Shown here in pieces: positions 23,129-34,651 of a stretch of DNA of 64,000 bases (the first letter of the stretch is position 1; each line of letters opens with the position of its first letter). The stretch comes from Lantana camara (lineage: Eukaryota; Streptophyta; Magnoliopsida; Lamiales; Verbenaceae), in the NCBI GenBank assembly GCA_037501455.1, contig CM074865.1, positions 39,352,501 to 39,416,500 of the forward strand, in the 5' to 3' direction. Below the pieces are notes generated by a model. The model did not search any database and was not told where the DNA came from. It was given only the letters and a program-made list of their open reading frames with translations. Made by a program: the position numbers and the translations under genes.

Positions 23129-26100
23129 TGTAACGCCCCGATTTCTCGGACGTAAAGGTACGATGTATGTGTTTACCAAATTGCGCGAATTAATTGTTTT
23201 TACGTGTTTTATATTTAATTTTATTATAATTGTTATTATTTTATTATATTATATTATATTATTTTATTGTAATATTATTAATTTTATATATATATATATA
23301 TATTTCGTATTATATATATATATATATATATATATGTTTAATTATATTGTTATTAATTTAATGATTATGCTAATTATATGTTATGTTAATTAATCATGTT
23401 TTAATTAGTTAAGTATTCATATATATATTATACGTGGAATAATATATGCATGAAAATCATATTTATGCATGGGAATTAAATATGCATGAATTTCATTTCA
23501 TTTTGCATGAATTTGGTTGAATTGTGCATGGGAATTTTATACATTATGCATGAATTGCATGTATGAGCTTGTTCGTTTATTTTGTGCTTTGTTCTTATAT
23601 GATATGATATCAAATTGCCACGATTTTGTAATATGTTGTACATATATGTGTTATGAACATGATTTTATGCTCAATTTATGTTTTCGAATTCATTTGATAG
23701 GTTAACGAATTTAATTTGTTTTGAGGAACCAAAACGGGAGCTAACGAGCACTTAGCGTACCCTTGGTTCCGAATTTAATATCTTGACCTCGGGAACTCGG
23801 ATTCGAGTTCCGTCAACTCCGCTGAACTCGTAACGAAAATTTGAGTTTAGTAAACTTAGCCTTATAATCTTCCTAAGTCATTTGAAACTCCGAAATCCAA
23901 CCGAAAAAACGAAACGGAGACCAACTTGACCTTGTTACACTAAATCAACCATATCTTGGCCAAACCATAACCAAATTAACCATGGTTTGATTCTTTGAAA
24001 CCCTAACTCAACCCTCTATCATGACATAACCAGACTTGACCGATATTATCCTCACACAAGCCCCAAAACTCAGCCAAAGCTTCTGTTCCTCATTCCAGTC
24101 CCGTAACCCTTCAAACCTTGGAGATTTTGGAGCTCAAATCTCATCCAAACTTCAACCAATCATCAAGGTAAGTTAAGGGTTGTATTATATGATTAATTCT
24201 GAGCATTTTCATCTTTTCATTCATGAATTTGAGTAAGGTTTCATCCATTCTGGGCATTTTTCCGAAAATAAAGGATTTTGGGCAAAATGTTGATCTTCTT
24301 CGTTTCTCAATGATTTTGATTGATTCCAAGCTTGAGATTAATTGTTTTAACATCCTCATATCATTTATGGTCTTTGATTTCGTGGTTGTTGAGGTATTTA
24401 TGATATATCATTTATGACATTTTTGAGAAATTTCACTTGAAGGTCACGTATGTCTTCTCCTCTTGTTTGAGCTTGTTTGGGACTGAATTGAGTGTTGAAT
24501 ATATGATGTTTTGCTGCACATTTCAGGGACTTATGGACCTGAATGAAATCGGATTGATTGAGCTCAAGCTTGCCCTGTTTTTCGCGTTTGTTGCCCTGTT
24601 TTTTTCAACTGATTTTCAGCTGTCATTTTGCTGAGATTTCCTTCTTCCTTTTTGTTATCTCTTTCATGGATTCTTGGGTGTGTTCAACGGAGTCTTTTAC
24701 AGCTTTTCATGCATGATTTTGTTGCCTTTCTTGCTCGCACATGGCTGTAGTTACTACTGTACTTTTCTGTTAAAAACAGGGGATGATTCTGGTTTGGGAC
24801 ACGGGGGTGTCGATTATGGCTTTTCCAGCGAGACACGGGGGTGCTGTGCTGGCTGGTCTTGCTATACCGAGACAAGGGGGTGTCTCGGTCCAGGCTTTGA
24901 GGGTGACACGGGGGTGTCACCCCGTTTTTTTTCTTGGTCTGTTTCTGCGTCTTCCTGTTGCTGCTGCTGCTGTTTATATATTTCAGTTGTGTGTGTTTGT
25001 TCTTGCCTAAACTGCTGCTGCTGTTCCTTCCGTAAGTGTGTAAGTATATATATTTGGAGTTGTTGTGTGTGTATTGGTTGTGTTTGGTGTTGTGTGTATG
25101 CATTGCTTGTGTGTTATAATGTGCATGCATGGAATGAGATTGTGTTGCATGCATGTATATAATATATAGTATATATAATATGTATATAATATATAGTATA
25201 TATGCATGCATGTGTGTGTGAGTGGGTACGTGTGTATATGTATATATTATATATATATTGTATATTATTATATATGATTATTTATATATACTATATTATA
25301 AATATTTATTATATATTTTGATTATTATTTGATTTAATTTAATTATTAAAATTAATTGAATTCTATTTCGCGTATTTATTCTACTGACTATTGATTGAAC
25401 GTTTTATTTATTTTATTCCTAAATGTGAATTGGAATAATATATGTTATGCTTATTTAATGAATGTTAGATTAATTGATATGCATTATGAATTATGAATTA
25501 TGAATTTATGAATTTATGAAATTTATATGAATTTATGAACTTATGAAATTGAATGACATATATGAACGAATGAATGATTATAAGATTTAAATCTCTTAAT
25601 AGTTCACATGAACATCTTATTGATATAACATGATCATTTATGCATTCATGTCATATTCATTTCATTGCCGAGCGTCATATGTGGTAATTGAGTCTCATAC
25701 CTTTTCTTTTGCACAGATTCGGGTTTGGTCGGAGACGAGGGCGAGCATTGAGACGCTTGTGCCTTTATTTTGCTTTGGTAAAGGTGGGTTTTTCTTCTAC
25801 TAGTTAAACAACCCTATAAATTCCTTATGTGCAAAGTTTTAAGCCAAAATAATATATTTATATAAATCGAGTCATTTTGGGTAAATGATTTCAAACGTAT
25901 GACCCCTTTGTAATTATGAAACCCTACCTTATATTTGGCGAGACACATTTCTGATTTCTGATTATACGGGCCCCGGGACTTAGTATATGTGGCTAACCGA
26001 GGAAGCAAGGGCTGACGGGGATCCCATATACTAGTTCCAACCAAACTACGGTGATACCGGCCCTCGCTAGGAGTTTTAGCGAGGAATGGGAGCTGAGTGC

Positions 26101-26946
26101 CTTTGGGGGATTCATGTACCCCCATTGGCCCATGTAAGAACCGGTGGTCAGGTCTAGATAACTTGTCCACCACCCGGAGGAAGAAGGTGTATATGTATGA
26201 TTATGATCATTTATGTATGTGCACGAAAGATATGTATGACAACCAATAATTATGATATGATTACACGAGGAGAAGGTTGGAGATTGTGCACGCTCACTCG
26301 CCGAGCTTAAATCCTTATGAACAATTATGAATGAATATGAACGTCGTAATCCCGTTGATATTTTCTATTGTTTTAACCACTTGGTAAATTCTTATCAAAC
26401 TTCACACGGGATTAGGGCTTGCATGTATGTGTTTAATTTACGCGATATTATATATCTTATGCCTCGTTTTTATACCCACCAGTCTCTTTTAGACTGAACC
26501 CGGTTGTTTTCAGCTGTTTTGTGCAGGTATAGGAGTGCTAGGCGGGAATACAAGTCGTCTAGGTCTTGCATTTATGTTTAGCACTTCTTTTCAGTCTCAT
26601 ATTCATACTCTTGTCGCTACTTTTGTATTTGATCATATTATAGATTGGAGCGTTATGATTTTGTAGGCCGTGAGTGCCTTTGCATATTCGAATGCTCTTG
26701 TATATTGATTTTTTTGGAGCTTGGTGGCTCACTGTATATATGCTAGGTAGTTCTTGCTTCCGCATTCTATTTTACTCTGATTCTTTATGTTTCTTGAGTT
26801 GAATGGTTTAAGGGTTAGTCCCGCCTAGCATAGCGTGTGTGTTGTGTCCCCGTTCGCCGTGGATTTGGCACGTGTATGGACTTCCATTTCATATACGGGT
26901 CAGGTCTCGGTGCGGGGGATGTGGTACCTTACGCTCGGGTGCTACA
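23129..26946 (+). repeat. 3' LTR of element A
   Basis: The LTR is 3818 bp and about 99% identical to 5358-9176 by eye. It has the same donor, hairpin array, exon-like module and terminal arms. CCAAC follows as target duplication. Confidence 0.95.
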
Positions 26947-26951
26947 CCAAC

Positions 26952-27947
26952 AAACTACGGTGATACCGGCCCTCGCTAGGAGGTTTAGCGGGGAATGGGA
27001 GCTGAGTGCCTTTGGGGAATTCATGTACCCCCATTGGCCCATGTATAACCGGTGGCCGGGTCTTGCAAGCCCGTCCACCACCCGGAGGAAGAAGGTTGGT
27101 TAGGATTTATGCCATTTCTTATGTATATGTTATGATAGAATTATGCACCGTGCGGGAAGGCCGGGACACGGATTGCCCAAACGCATATGTTTATGTTATG
27201 ATTTATGGTCTGTGTGTATTATGATATATTGCATGATCGCCTTATCAATATATTATTAATATTTATGTACACGGTCGGAGTTTGGATGGAGATTGTGCAC
27301 GCTCACTCGCCGAGCCATATATTTATGTATGATTTATGAACGTAATGAATTAATATGTTTAGTCATAAAATCCGAGCATTGATTAATCATTCTCTTGCCC
27401 TTTTAGGGAACTAATCGCAACCAAAACCTTGTTCGGAATTTATGACTCGCATGTGCATGTTTTATATATGTATATCGCTCCGGCTCACTCAGTCTTCTAG
27501 AGACTGACCCTCTCCCTCCCCAACTTTTTAGTGTGCAGGTTTGATTGTGGAGTTTCGAGCTAGGCGGAGGTGTTTGGAGTCTTTAGGTGGGTCGAGTTAG
27601 GTTAGGGGAGTCTCTGCACTCACTCTTGTATTGAATTTATGTTTGATTCGATTCTGCAGTATCATGGAACTTGAATAATTATGTTTGTTGGACTGTATTT
27701 ATGAGTTTAAAAGAGGCCTGAAGAGCCCAAATTCGGCTTTTGGTTTGTATGTTTGAAGTTGGCTGTGCAATGCATTATACTTTGGTTAATTGGTTCTCAT
27801 TGCAGGGTCTAGTTCCGCCTGGCTTAGGAAGGTTTTTATGTTTGTCTCCCGTTCGCTAGGGTTTGATACGGGTGCGGATTTACTATTTCGTTACTCGTGT
27901 TGAGCCTTAGTGCGGGGGATGTGGTGCCTCACGTGCGGGGTGCTACA
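26952..27947 (+). repeat. 5' LTR of element B, right part
   Basis: This continues the LTR broken at 5357. It contains the GATGGAGATTGTGCACGCTC block, the hairpin CAGTCT-TCTAG-AGACTG (27490-27506), a 3' splice-like site at 27538, GCTAGGCGGA and TCCGCCTGGC arms, and ends GGGGTGCTACA. It lacks 18 bases that the 3' LTR has near 43845. Confidence 0.93.
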
Positions 27948-28524
27948 TCCTTAAGTGGTATCAGAGCCCGGTTGCAAAACCAGAGTTCTTGAGTCGTGTT
28001 GGAGTCAGTCTAAGTCGAACGGCATAGGGACTTGTGATGTGGTGTGCATTGCATCGATCTTGAATATGGAATTTGGTTTCCTTAAGAATTTTGTTGAATT
28101 ACTTGTTGCATTTTATATGGATTCTTGTCTTTCGTATTGAATATGTGCCATGAGCATGCACTAATCGCATGCATCCATTTTTGAAATGAGTTATGATTTC
28201 CAGGTTATAAAGATGATATCAAACCACGGCCAAGTTCTATGATCACAACAATCTATCACAATTCCTTCGGAGGTACGGAAGATAGGAAGGATGCCCGGGG
28301 AGGAATGTGGAGAATGCTAGTTGTGGGGCTTTGTAGACTGAGTTGCAATTAACGGTTGAGATTCAGAATGGGAGGTTTGACTTTGGCGATGCGATGGCAG
28401 AGGGATATTTGGTGGAATAGGAATAGGAGTTAATCAAGGGATGGTTGTGACTCAGAAGAACAACTTATGTGAATCCACTACTTGAAGTGCATTAATTGGA
28501 TTCAACAGGATCTTGCAACCTAAG
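27948..28524 (+). other. element B interior, left part, with primer binding site
   Basis: TGGTATCAGAGCC (27956-27968) is the initiator tRNA-Met primer site. The rest, up to the D insertion, has no gag. A 3' splice-like TGATTTCCAG occurs near 28203, in the kind of position where A has the acceptor before its gag start. Confidence 0.75.
28520..28524. other. target site duplication of element D (CTAAG)
   Basis: CTAAG precedes D and is repeated at 37259-37263 after it, placing D inside the interior of B. Confidence 0.95.
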
Positions 28525-31131
28525 TGTAGCACCCCGGACACGTGGAGGTACCACACCCCCGCACTATAGGCCGATCCACATACGAAATGGACAATCCGTA
28601 CATGAACTAACCTATAGCGAACGGGTGACAAAGAAAAGAAAAGACGAGCTAGGCGGGACTAAACCCCAAGACAATACAAAATCAAGACATAATAGTTAAG
28701 AGCGGAAGCATTAACTTGTAGATACATATAGGTACCATATTTATCAGATAGATATCTATAGATACCACACTAACTAACAATACATTATCATCTCTTATAT
28801 ATGGTCAAGTATTCAAAATGTGATAACAATAGACATAACATGAGAAGTAGTAAAATATATACATGATGGTGCACCGCTAGACTCGTGACAATGCAAGACT
28901 GGACCAGACTCCCGCCTAGCACGACCGGCTCTCTAGTACCTGAAAAGTGAAGTATCAGTCTACCGAAGACTGAGTGAGGGGCATAAATATATATATAGCG
29001 CAACCACATGCAAGTTATAACCTCGGGTAAGGTTTTATAATTAAAAGTAATATAAGTTGCAATAATATAAACTCGCCCGAGATTACAACTACCAGTATTA
29101 AGTACTTGTTCGTTTCCATGCAATCAATCAATACATGGCCCCGGCGAATAAGGGCGGTCTCCAACCGATCTCCCAATGAACATGAACATGCTTGCTTGTT
29201 TAATATTCAATAGGTGATCATGCAATTCATTTATCGTGCGATAGTGTAATCATATAACACGTTCATGAAATGACAATCATGCAATAACCCGAGGCGCATC
29301 CGTGGTGCCGGACTCGTCCCCAGTCTCCTTTTCCCTCCGGTTTGATGAAGGGATTGCAAGGCCCCAACATCCAGTCTCATTGAGCATAGGGTACATGAAT
29401 CCCTAAGCCCGGAGCTCCTTCCTCCACTAATCTCCTAGTGGATTCAGGGGTGACCCCTAACAGGTGAGGATAGCGCCAGAGTTACCCGTCAGCCCTGGCT
29501 TTCCCGGTTGGCTCTAGTCACTACCCTCGGGCCCAAATGTAACCGTCATGCTACTCGCCTAAACATGCATGAAACAATACCAGACTTACTTGCTTGCTTG
29601 CTTGCTTGAACCTGGCTTGAAATGGTCAATGATTTATAGAAAGTATAACGTAAATACTATTTTGGCCAAAACTAGCACATAAGGGTTATAGGGTTCGTTT
29701 TACCAAAACAAAACCTCACCTATACTGACAAAAGACAAGTAGGCACGGCCTACGGTGCTTGCTCCTCGTCCTTACCCTCGTGACCTGTGCAAACACGACA
29801 CTCATACATGAGACATGACCTAAAATGCCCAAAAAGTGACGAACGGCGGAAATGTATCGAGATGAACACGAGAATGCAATGTGGTATGATAACATGTTGT
29901 TTCACATCATATTAGCACATATTACAGTAAATCGGGGTCAAGGAAGTCGTTGGATCGAGGGGCTAAAAATGTAATTTTATGCAGTCATTTTTGTTCTGTC
30001 AGCGGCATGGGAACGGCCGTTCCGGCCCTCAGTGTAAACTGGGAAGGGCCGTTCCCATGGTCCCGAGAAACGCCCTTGCGTTTTTCATTTTAAAGTGACG
30101 CTTCTATGTTGGGAACAGCCCTTCCGGCTCGCAGGCCAAAATGGGAACGGCCGTTCCCATGTGCGCGCCGTCTATGAATTCAAAAGGGTGGGAACGGCCG
30201 TTCCCAGAATGAACTGGGGCCGGGAAGGGCCGTTCCCGCTCCTCTGCAAGTGCAGAAACAGAGCAGAACAGGGGAGGCTCTCGGGACAAAACAACCACTT
30301 CCAAAACATCATCAAATCCACTTTAAAATGTAAGAATTCTGGGCACAAGCATGCATACATGATCAAAATACAATAAAACCCCATATAAACACCTAATTTA
30401 CTCAAGAACACCAAGAATTCCCACTTTCATGTTCACACACCAATCATCACCTAAGCTCAACTCTTTCAAGAATTCATGTCTCCAACCATGGTATGATCAT
30501 GTATTTAAGCATCAACCAACACATAATCCATATATGTCATAATTTACAAACCCTAACTAGTTCATTTATAATCAAGAATCAAGAGTTCATGCAACAATCA
30601 CCTTTGAAGAACAAGAAATGAAGAAGATGAATGATGATGATGATCAAGCCTCAAACTTGGAATTTTTCTTGAACAATCTTGATGGAGTGAAGAAATCTCT
30701 CCTCTCTTCTCTTCCTAGATGAACCGAGGATGAAAGGAAGCAAATATGTTGGTGATTTTTGGAATAAAATGATTGAAGAAGCTTGGGGAAGCTATGTACG
30801 TGAATCACCATCCTTGATTTAAGTGAAATGTATAAATTGCACTTGAGTCCCTTAAAGATTTAAGTCATGCAATTAAGGATGAAAAGCTTTGGGAATTGAT
30901 CAATTGAGTCATTGGAAATATTATACAATTTGGTCTCTAAATTTAAAAGAATGAACATGTAGGGCAAGTTGACAATTAAATCATTTTCGGTAATTAATTC
31001 ACGAAATAAATATTTTCAAGTTATGAGATAAATTATAAGTTTAATATGAATTTCATGAAAGTATTATAAAATATAATTTATAAAATTATTTTAGACATAA
31101 GATATCAATAAATAAAAATCGGGGCGTTACA
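28525..31131 (-). repeat. 3' LTR of element D
   Basis: On the minus strand it runs TGTAACGCCCCGATTTTT to GGGGTGCTACA. It contains the palindrome array (30009-30237), the exon-like module near 29720-29784, the LTR hairpin and the terminal arms. It is unrelated in sequence to the LTRs of A and B over most of its length but keeps their module order. Confidence 0.95.
30009..30237. repeat. GGGAACGGCCGTTCCC palindrome array (D 3' LTR)
   Basis: Six copies or near-copies of the 16-base palindrome occur in about 230 bases; perfect ones are at 30143-30158 and 30190-30205, others read GGGAAGGGCCGTTCCC or have one arm altered. The array is repeated at 36136-36364 and a diverged version is at 63080-63307 in G. 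Confidence 0.9.
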
Positions 31132-31168
31132 ACTCTCCCCCCCTTAAAAAGGACCTGGTCCCCAGGTC
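31132..31168 (-). other. polypurine tract and pre-PPT hairpin of D
   Basis: On the minus strand a G-rich tract (31150-31132) abuts the 3' LTR. Just upstream is GGACCTGG-GGA-CCAGGTCC. E has the equivalent AACCTGG-GGA-CCAGGTT, with one stem pair exchanged (A-T for G-C). Confidence 0.75.
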
Positions 31169-31201
31169 CACTGTCAAGTTTTTAAAACGATGCACAATTT
31201 A

Positions 31202-31332
31202 TAAGAGAACCCCGTCTCTTAATTAAGAAATGAAAGAACCCCGTCTTTCACAAGAAGTGAGAAACCCCGTTTCTCAACAAGAAGTGAGAGAACCCCGTCT
31301 CTCAACAGAAAAGGAGAGAGCCCCGTCTCTCA
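31202..31332 (-). repeat. covarying CGGGG-loop hairpin array of D
   Basis: Five tandem stem-loops, at 31202-31221, 31231-31250, 31258-31276, 31285-31304 and 31313-31332. In element sense the first four read TAAGAGA-CGGGGT-TCTCTTA, TGAAAGA-CGGGGT-TCTTTCA, TGAGAAA-CGGGG-TTTCTCA and TGAGAGA-CGGGGT-TCTCTCA, taken in plus-strand order. Each stem change is matched on the other arm. Confidence 0.8.
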
Positions 31333-31538
31333 AATGCACTGAAGTAGTTCAAGGAGTAAATAGCAAAATAATGGTGTGAATGTTGCATAGACGAATAGAA
31401 TCATATTAATGTCATAGATATCACATAGACAACAAAAATTATTAATCACATTTTTATCACTCATAATTAACTAATTTACAATGCGCAAGAAATTAAATAT
31501 ACTAACAATAAGATCAGTAATGCACGTGGTATGCATGG

Positions 31539-32327
31539 TTAAAGGTACCGTTCACCGATGGTTGCGCTATGCATATAACTGGTACCTTCTTCTTCTCGGA
31601 CCCGATTCGCATTTACATTTTGCAATCCCCTCTCGCGAACCCCTTCCCGTGCTTGCTCTGGTAATCTTCCACCCCTGATCGATTTCCCTTGTAACCTTGA
31701 GCAAGTATCTATGTGGTGCTCGTCACTCCCGCAATAGAGACATAATCCCAACCGTTTCCTACAGCCGTCATAAGTGTGGTTATCACGTCCACAATAACTG
31801 CAAAGAAGTTTCCCGGAAGATGTTGTTGGAACTGGGTTACGTGAAGTTCCCGAATTTGATCCAAGTGGTTGCTTCTTTTTCTTACGAGACCTTTCCTGAG
31901 GTGTCGGGGTATGATAAGAGATAGGCCGCTTTCCTTTGCTAGAAAGTTGTCCCGACTTCGAACCTAAAGCCTGTCCGGGGTGAGGATTAGACCTTCTTGC
32001 CTCCAACAAGATGGTGCCTCGGACCTTTTCTTGGGAGTCACTCGGAGTTAATTCCCACACTCTTTTGATTTTCTTGAGCTGGGATCCGGTGGAATCCTTG
32101 TTTTCTTCAAAGGGTCCTGAAGATGGTTGGTTCTGAAATTCCTTAAATGCAATCGAAATTTGGCCCGGCTGTGTTGATAAGACTTGTGGCGCTGAGGAAA
32201 CATACTCCTTTATCTTCTGATCCACTAAACGGATTAAGGACTCGAAAAACTCCTGAGGCAAGGCCGGAGGGGGTAAATGTGAAGAAACCCTAGGTGCCTG
32301 TTCCCGAGGAGGGTGGTCTTGAGACAT
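31539..32327 (-). CDS. element D gag-like protein (about 262 aa)
   Basis: The start ATG at 32327 (MSQDHPPREQAP) directly follows the 3' splice-like GATTTACAGG; the frame is open further upstream but that part looks like intron. The product has a Pro-rich N-terminus and a short helix-like segment (FFESLIRLVDQKIKEYV, about residues 30-46). A basic linker with RKKKKQ follows. Then come two adjacent zinc knuckles, CSYCGRDNHTYDGC and CLYCGSDEHHIDTC, both CX2CX4HX4C. The capsid core expected of a gypsy gag is missing, as in A. The C-terminus is Arg/Glu-rich and ends just before the hairpin array. Such a protein could bind RNA; whether it is expressed is unknown. Confidence 0.7.
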   Translation of the reverse strand: MSQDHPPREQAPRVSSHLPPPALPQEFFESLIRLVDQKIKEYVSSAPQVLSTQPGQISIAFKEFQNQPSSGPFEENKDSTGSQLKKIKRVWELTPSDSQEKVRGTILLEARRSNPHPGQALGSKSGQLSSKGKRPISYHTPTPQERSRKKKKQPLGSNSGTSRNPVPTTSSGKLLCSYCGRDNHTYDGCRKRLGLCLYCGSDEHHIDTCSRLQGKSIRGGRLPEQAREGVRERGLQNVNANRVREEEGTSYMHSATIGERYL

Positions 32328-32328
32328 C

Positions 32329-32515
32329 CTGTAAATCAAGACACTGAATATGCATGTTGAATTACTATGCCAATGTACGTTACACACTCAAAAGTAATAA
32401 TTCAGCACATTGGAGCAATTAAGTGCAATCGGGGAAATCACACATATGTAAAGAAATTCAAAATTAAAGTAACGTATGATGCACGTGCTTATGGATGCGT
32501 TGAACCTGTCACCGG
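32329..32515 (-). other. intron-like segment before D gag
   Basis: On the minus strand GGTGACAG is followed by GTTCAACG, and 187 bases later TTGATTTACAG precedes GATGTCTC, the gag start. B (37884-38067, 184 bases) and C (45687-45869, 183 bases) have the same borders, GTGACAG-GTTC and TTGATAG-G. Confidence 0.5.
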
Positions 32516-34632
32516 AGTAATGGAACAATTTATCTTGATATGAAATTCCTTGCTTGTTGAATCCTAAGCTTGTCTTGAACCTGGTTATCATTTCTTATTT
32601 TCCCACGGTCTTCTACTCTTCGAATTCATCTAACCTTTACTTGAACATTCCCACGGCTCCGTATTATAATTTCTGAACCCCGAAGTCTTCTATACTCCCG
32701 GAATTAGCATCTAGCTTACCCTTTAATAGTTACTTCCCAAATGGTTGCTTGAATCCTCTTCACGGTTGTCATTTTGATTCAAACTCCCTTGCTTACTTGT
32801 TAGGAGTTCGACTAGTTAACTGAACTCTGCCTTCACTTATCTATACTTGATTGTTCGACAACCTCCCAGCAACTCTTTGCCTTTCTTTACCGTTTCCATT
32901 TGTTGCTTCATTTCTTTTAACGTAATCTCGCACCCGACAATTCAGCTTGGATCTGAATTATCCAATTACCGAAATCTTCAACATGATTGTCTTTCAGTTT
33001 CACATTCACTGGAGTGCTGAGCTTCCTTTATCCCTTCCTTGATTGAAATCCTAAAATTATTCTTGCATTAACTGGGGTAACTATATGATCTCAAGACAAG
33101 AACTCTTGAATTCGATTTCTGTTCCACTTATGGAATTGATTTCCAGACCCTTCTTGATCAATAAGTTTCTAGTTCTTAGCCCGATTCACCAAGTTGCTAC
33201 CGTGATTGAAGCCCTTCAAATCTATTCTTTCAATTTGGATCGTTTATAGAACTCCCCTTCTTAATTACCTACTGTTGAGCATATAATTTCCTTCCAAAAT
33301 TCTTTATCATCTGTTGCCATTTTCATTTGGTGCTCCAATCTCCCAATTCTCACTTTTGTACAACCCTCCAAATTGAATCCGGAAGATAAACTCATTCCAC
33401 CCGGTTATAGAGTCTTAGGAGCTTTACCTTTCATTAATAAATCATCCAAAGCTACTAGCCTGATTGAAATGATCTTCTCCTCCCACTTGAATTTGCTTCC
33501 CAATTAACTAAGTCTCAACTTGACAACACTCCTGAATCTTAAGTAATTAATAACCCCAATCTTCTTCACCTTGTCCTCGGATAAAATAAACTTCCTTGCT
33601 CGGTAGACGCGTCATTTCTGGTAATACAATTTCCCACAGCGAATTCTTTTATTTCAGATCCCATCCCTTGAATCATAACTCGATGAACTTGCCTTCGAAC
33701 TTTTCCATAATTGAACCTTAGTCTAAAATTCCTCGGTAGCACTTTCTGTGACTTGATGCTCCAAGTTGAAAATTCTAAAATTTGAAATGCTTCTACTTGT
33801 TGCTCCATATCTTCCAATTCAACCATATCATGGCCAACAATCCTCTTTTTGCTAGTATTATACTCCCGGTTAGACATCAACTAAATTCCTTTTTCCTTCC
33901 AACCCTTGAACCCCTCGCTAACGGCAATCCGGTTATTCTCCCTCTAATTAATACTTTGCTTCTCTTGAGTACCTTCCTTTACCGTTCCCTACCCGTCAAT
34001 GTCTTCTCTTGACACGACAATTTACCTTAACTCATAAAATAACTTGTCTTACCCAAATGTAGAATCCCGAACATGTTGATTTCCATAACTGGTTGTTTAA
34101 TCTTTCTGGCTGTCGTGTTAGAAAATTGAATCCGACTGATTTAACCCGAACATAATTCCCAATCTTGCACTTCGAGCGAAAAACTTAATTGACTTTCTTC
34201 CATGCCCTGATTTTAGCCTCAACTTGCTCACCCTTCTCAAATTCTGGGGTAGCCCAAAATTATCGAGCAACTGGCCGTGGTTTGATATTCTTTCTACATC
34301 CTGTAACTCACAACTATTATTGAAATAAATGCATGCAGGTGAGGCATGCTCATGTCACATAATAGTCACATAATTAATGCTCACGAGGCAAATTTAATAT
34401 AATTGCAACAAGTAGTATATCAATGTTTAAATAAAACACATTAAGCACATAATTGCGAAGAATTCCAGATCAATTAATTAACGATGAATAGCAGAAATCA
34501 ATGTAAAGCACAGGTTATCAACTGATCAAATTAATTCAAATAATATGCAAGACTCTCAATCAACAATTAATCCTATGCCGTTCGACCTAGACTTGACACG
34601 ACACGACACGAGAACCTCGGTTTTGCAACCGG
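32516..34632 (-). other. element D interior, noncoding leader
   Basis: About 2.1 kb lies between primer site and intron-like segment. A 104-codon frame at 33566-33880 has no recognisable motif. Short phrases here (for example ATGGAGCAACAAGTAGAAGC in element sense) echo the interiors of B and C, so it may be an old, shared leader rather than a gene. Confidence 0.4.
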
Positions 34633-34644
34633 GCTCTGATACCA
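34633..34644 (-). other. primer binding site of element D
   Basis: On the minus strand TGGTATCAGAGC lies seven bases from the 5' LTR. It fixes orientation. Confidence 0.9.
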
Positions 34645-34651
34645 CCTCAGA

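Larger units (their letters stand above)
5358..26946 (+). mobile_element. element A: Ty3/gypsy retrotransposon with degenerate gag-pol (split by K)
   Basis: The structure is 5' LTR 5358-9176, primer site 9185-9196, gag and protease remnant 9391-10332, linker 10340-10469, copia element K 10470-20629, then reverse transcriptase, RNase H and integrase remnants 20630-23118, polypurine tract 23116-23128, and 3' LTR 23129-26946. Domain order protease, RT, RNase H, integrase marks it as Ty3/gypsy. I counted about 36 substitutions between its 3.8-kb LTRs, near 1%. It is therefore young, yet gag has a large deletion and pol has at least eight disabling changes. It was probably already defective when it moved. 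Confidence 0.95.

Noticed and set aside
31202..31332. Short, regularly spaced repeats resembling a CRISPR array
   Set aside because: Spacers are only about 7-11 bases, repeats vary, and the host is a plant; they are hairpin repeats of a retroelement.
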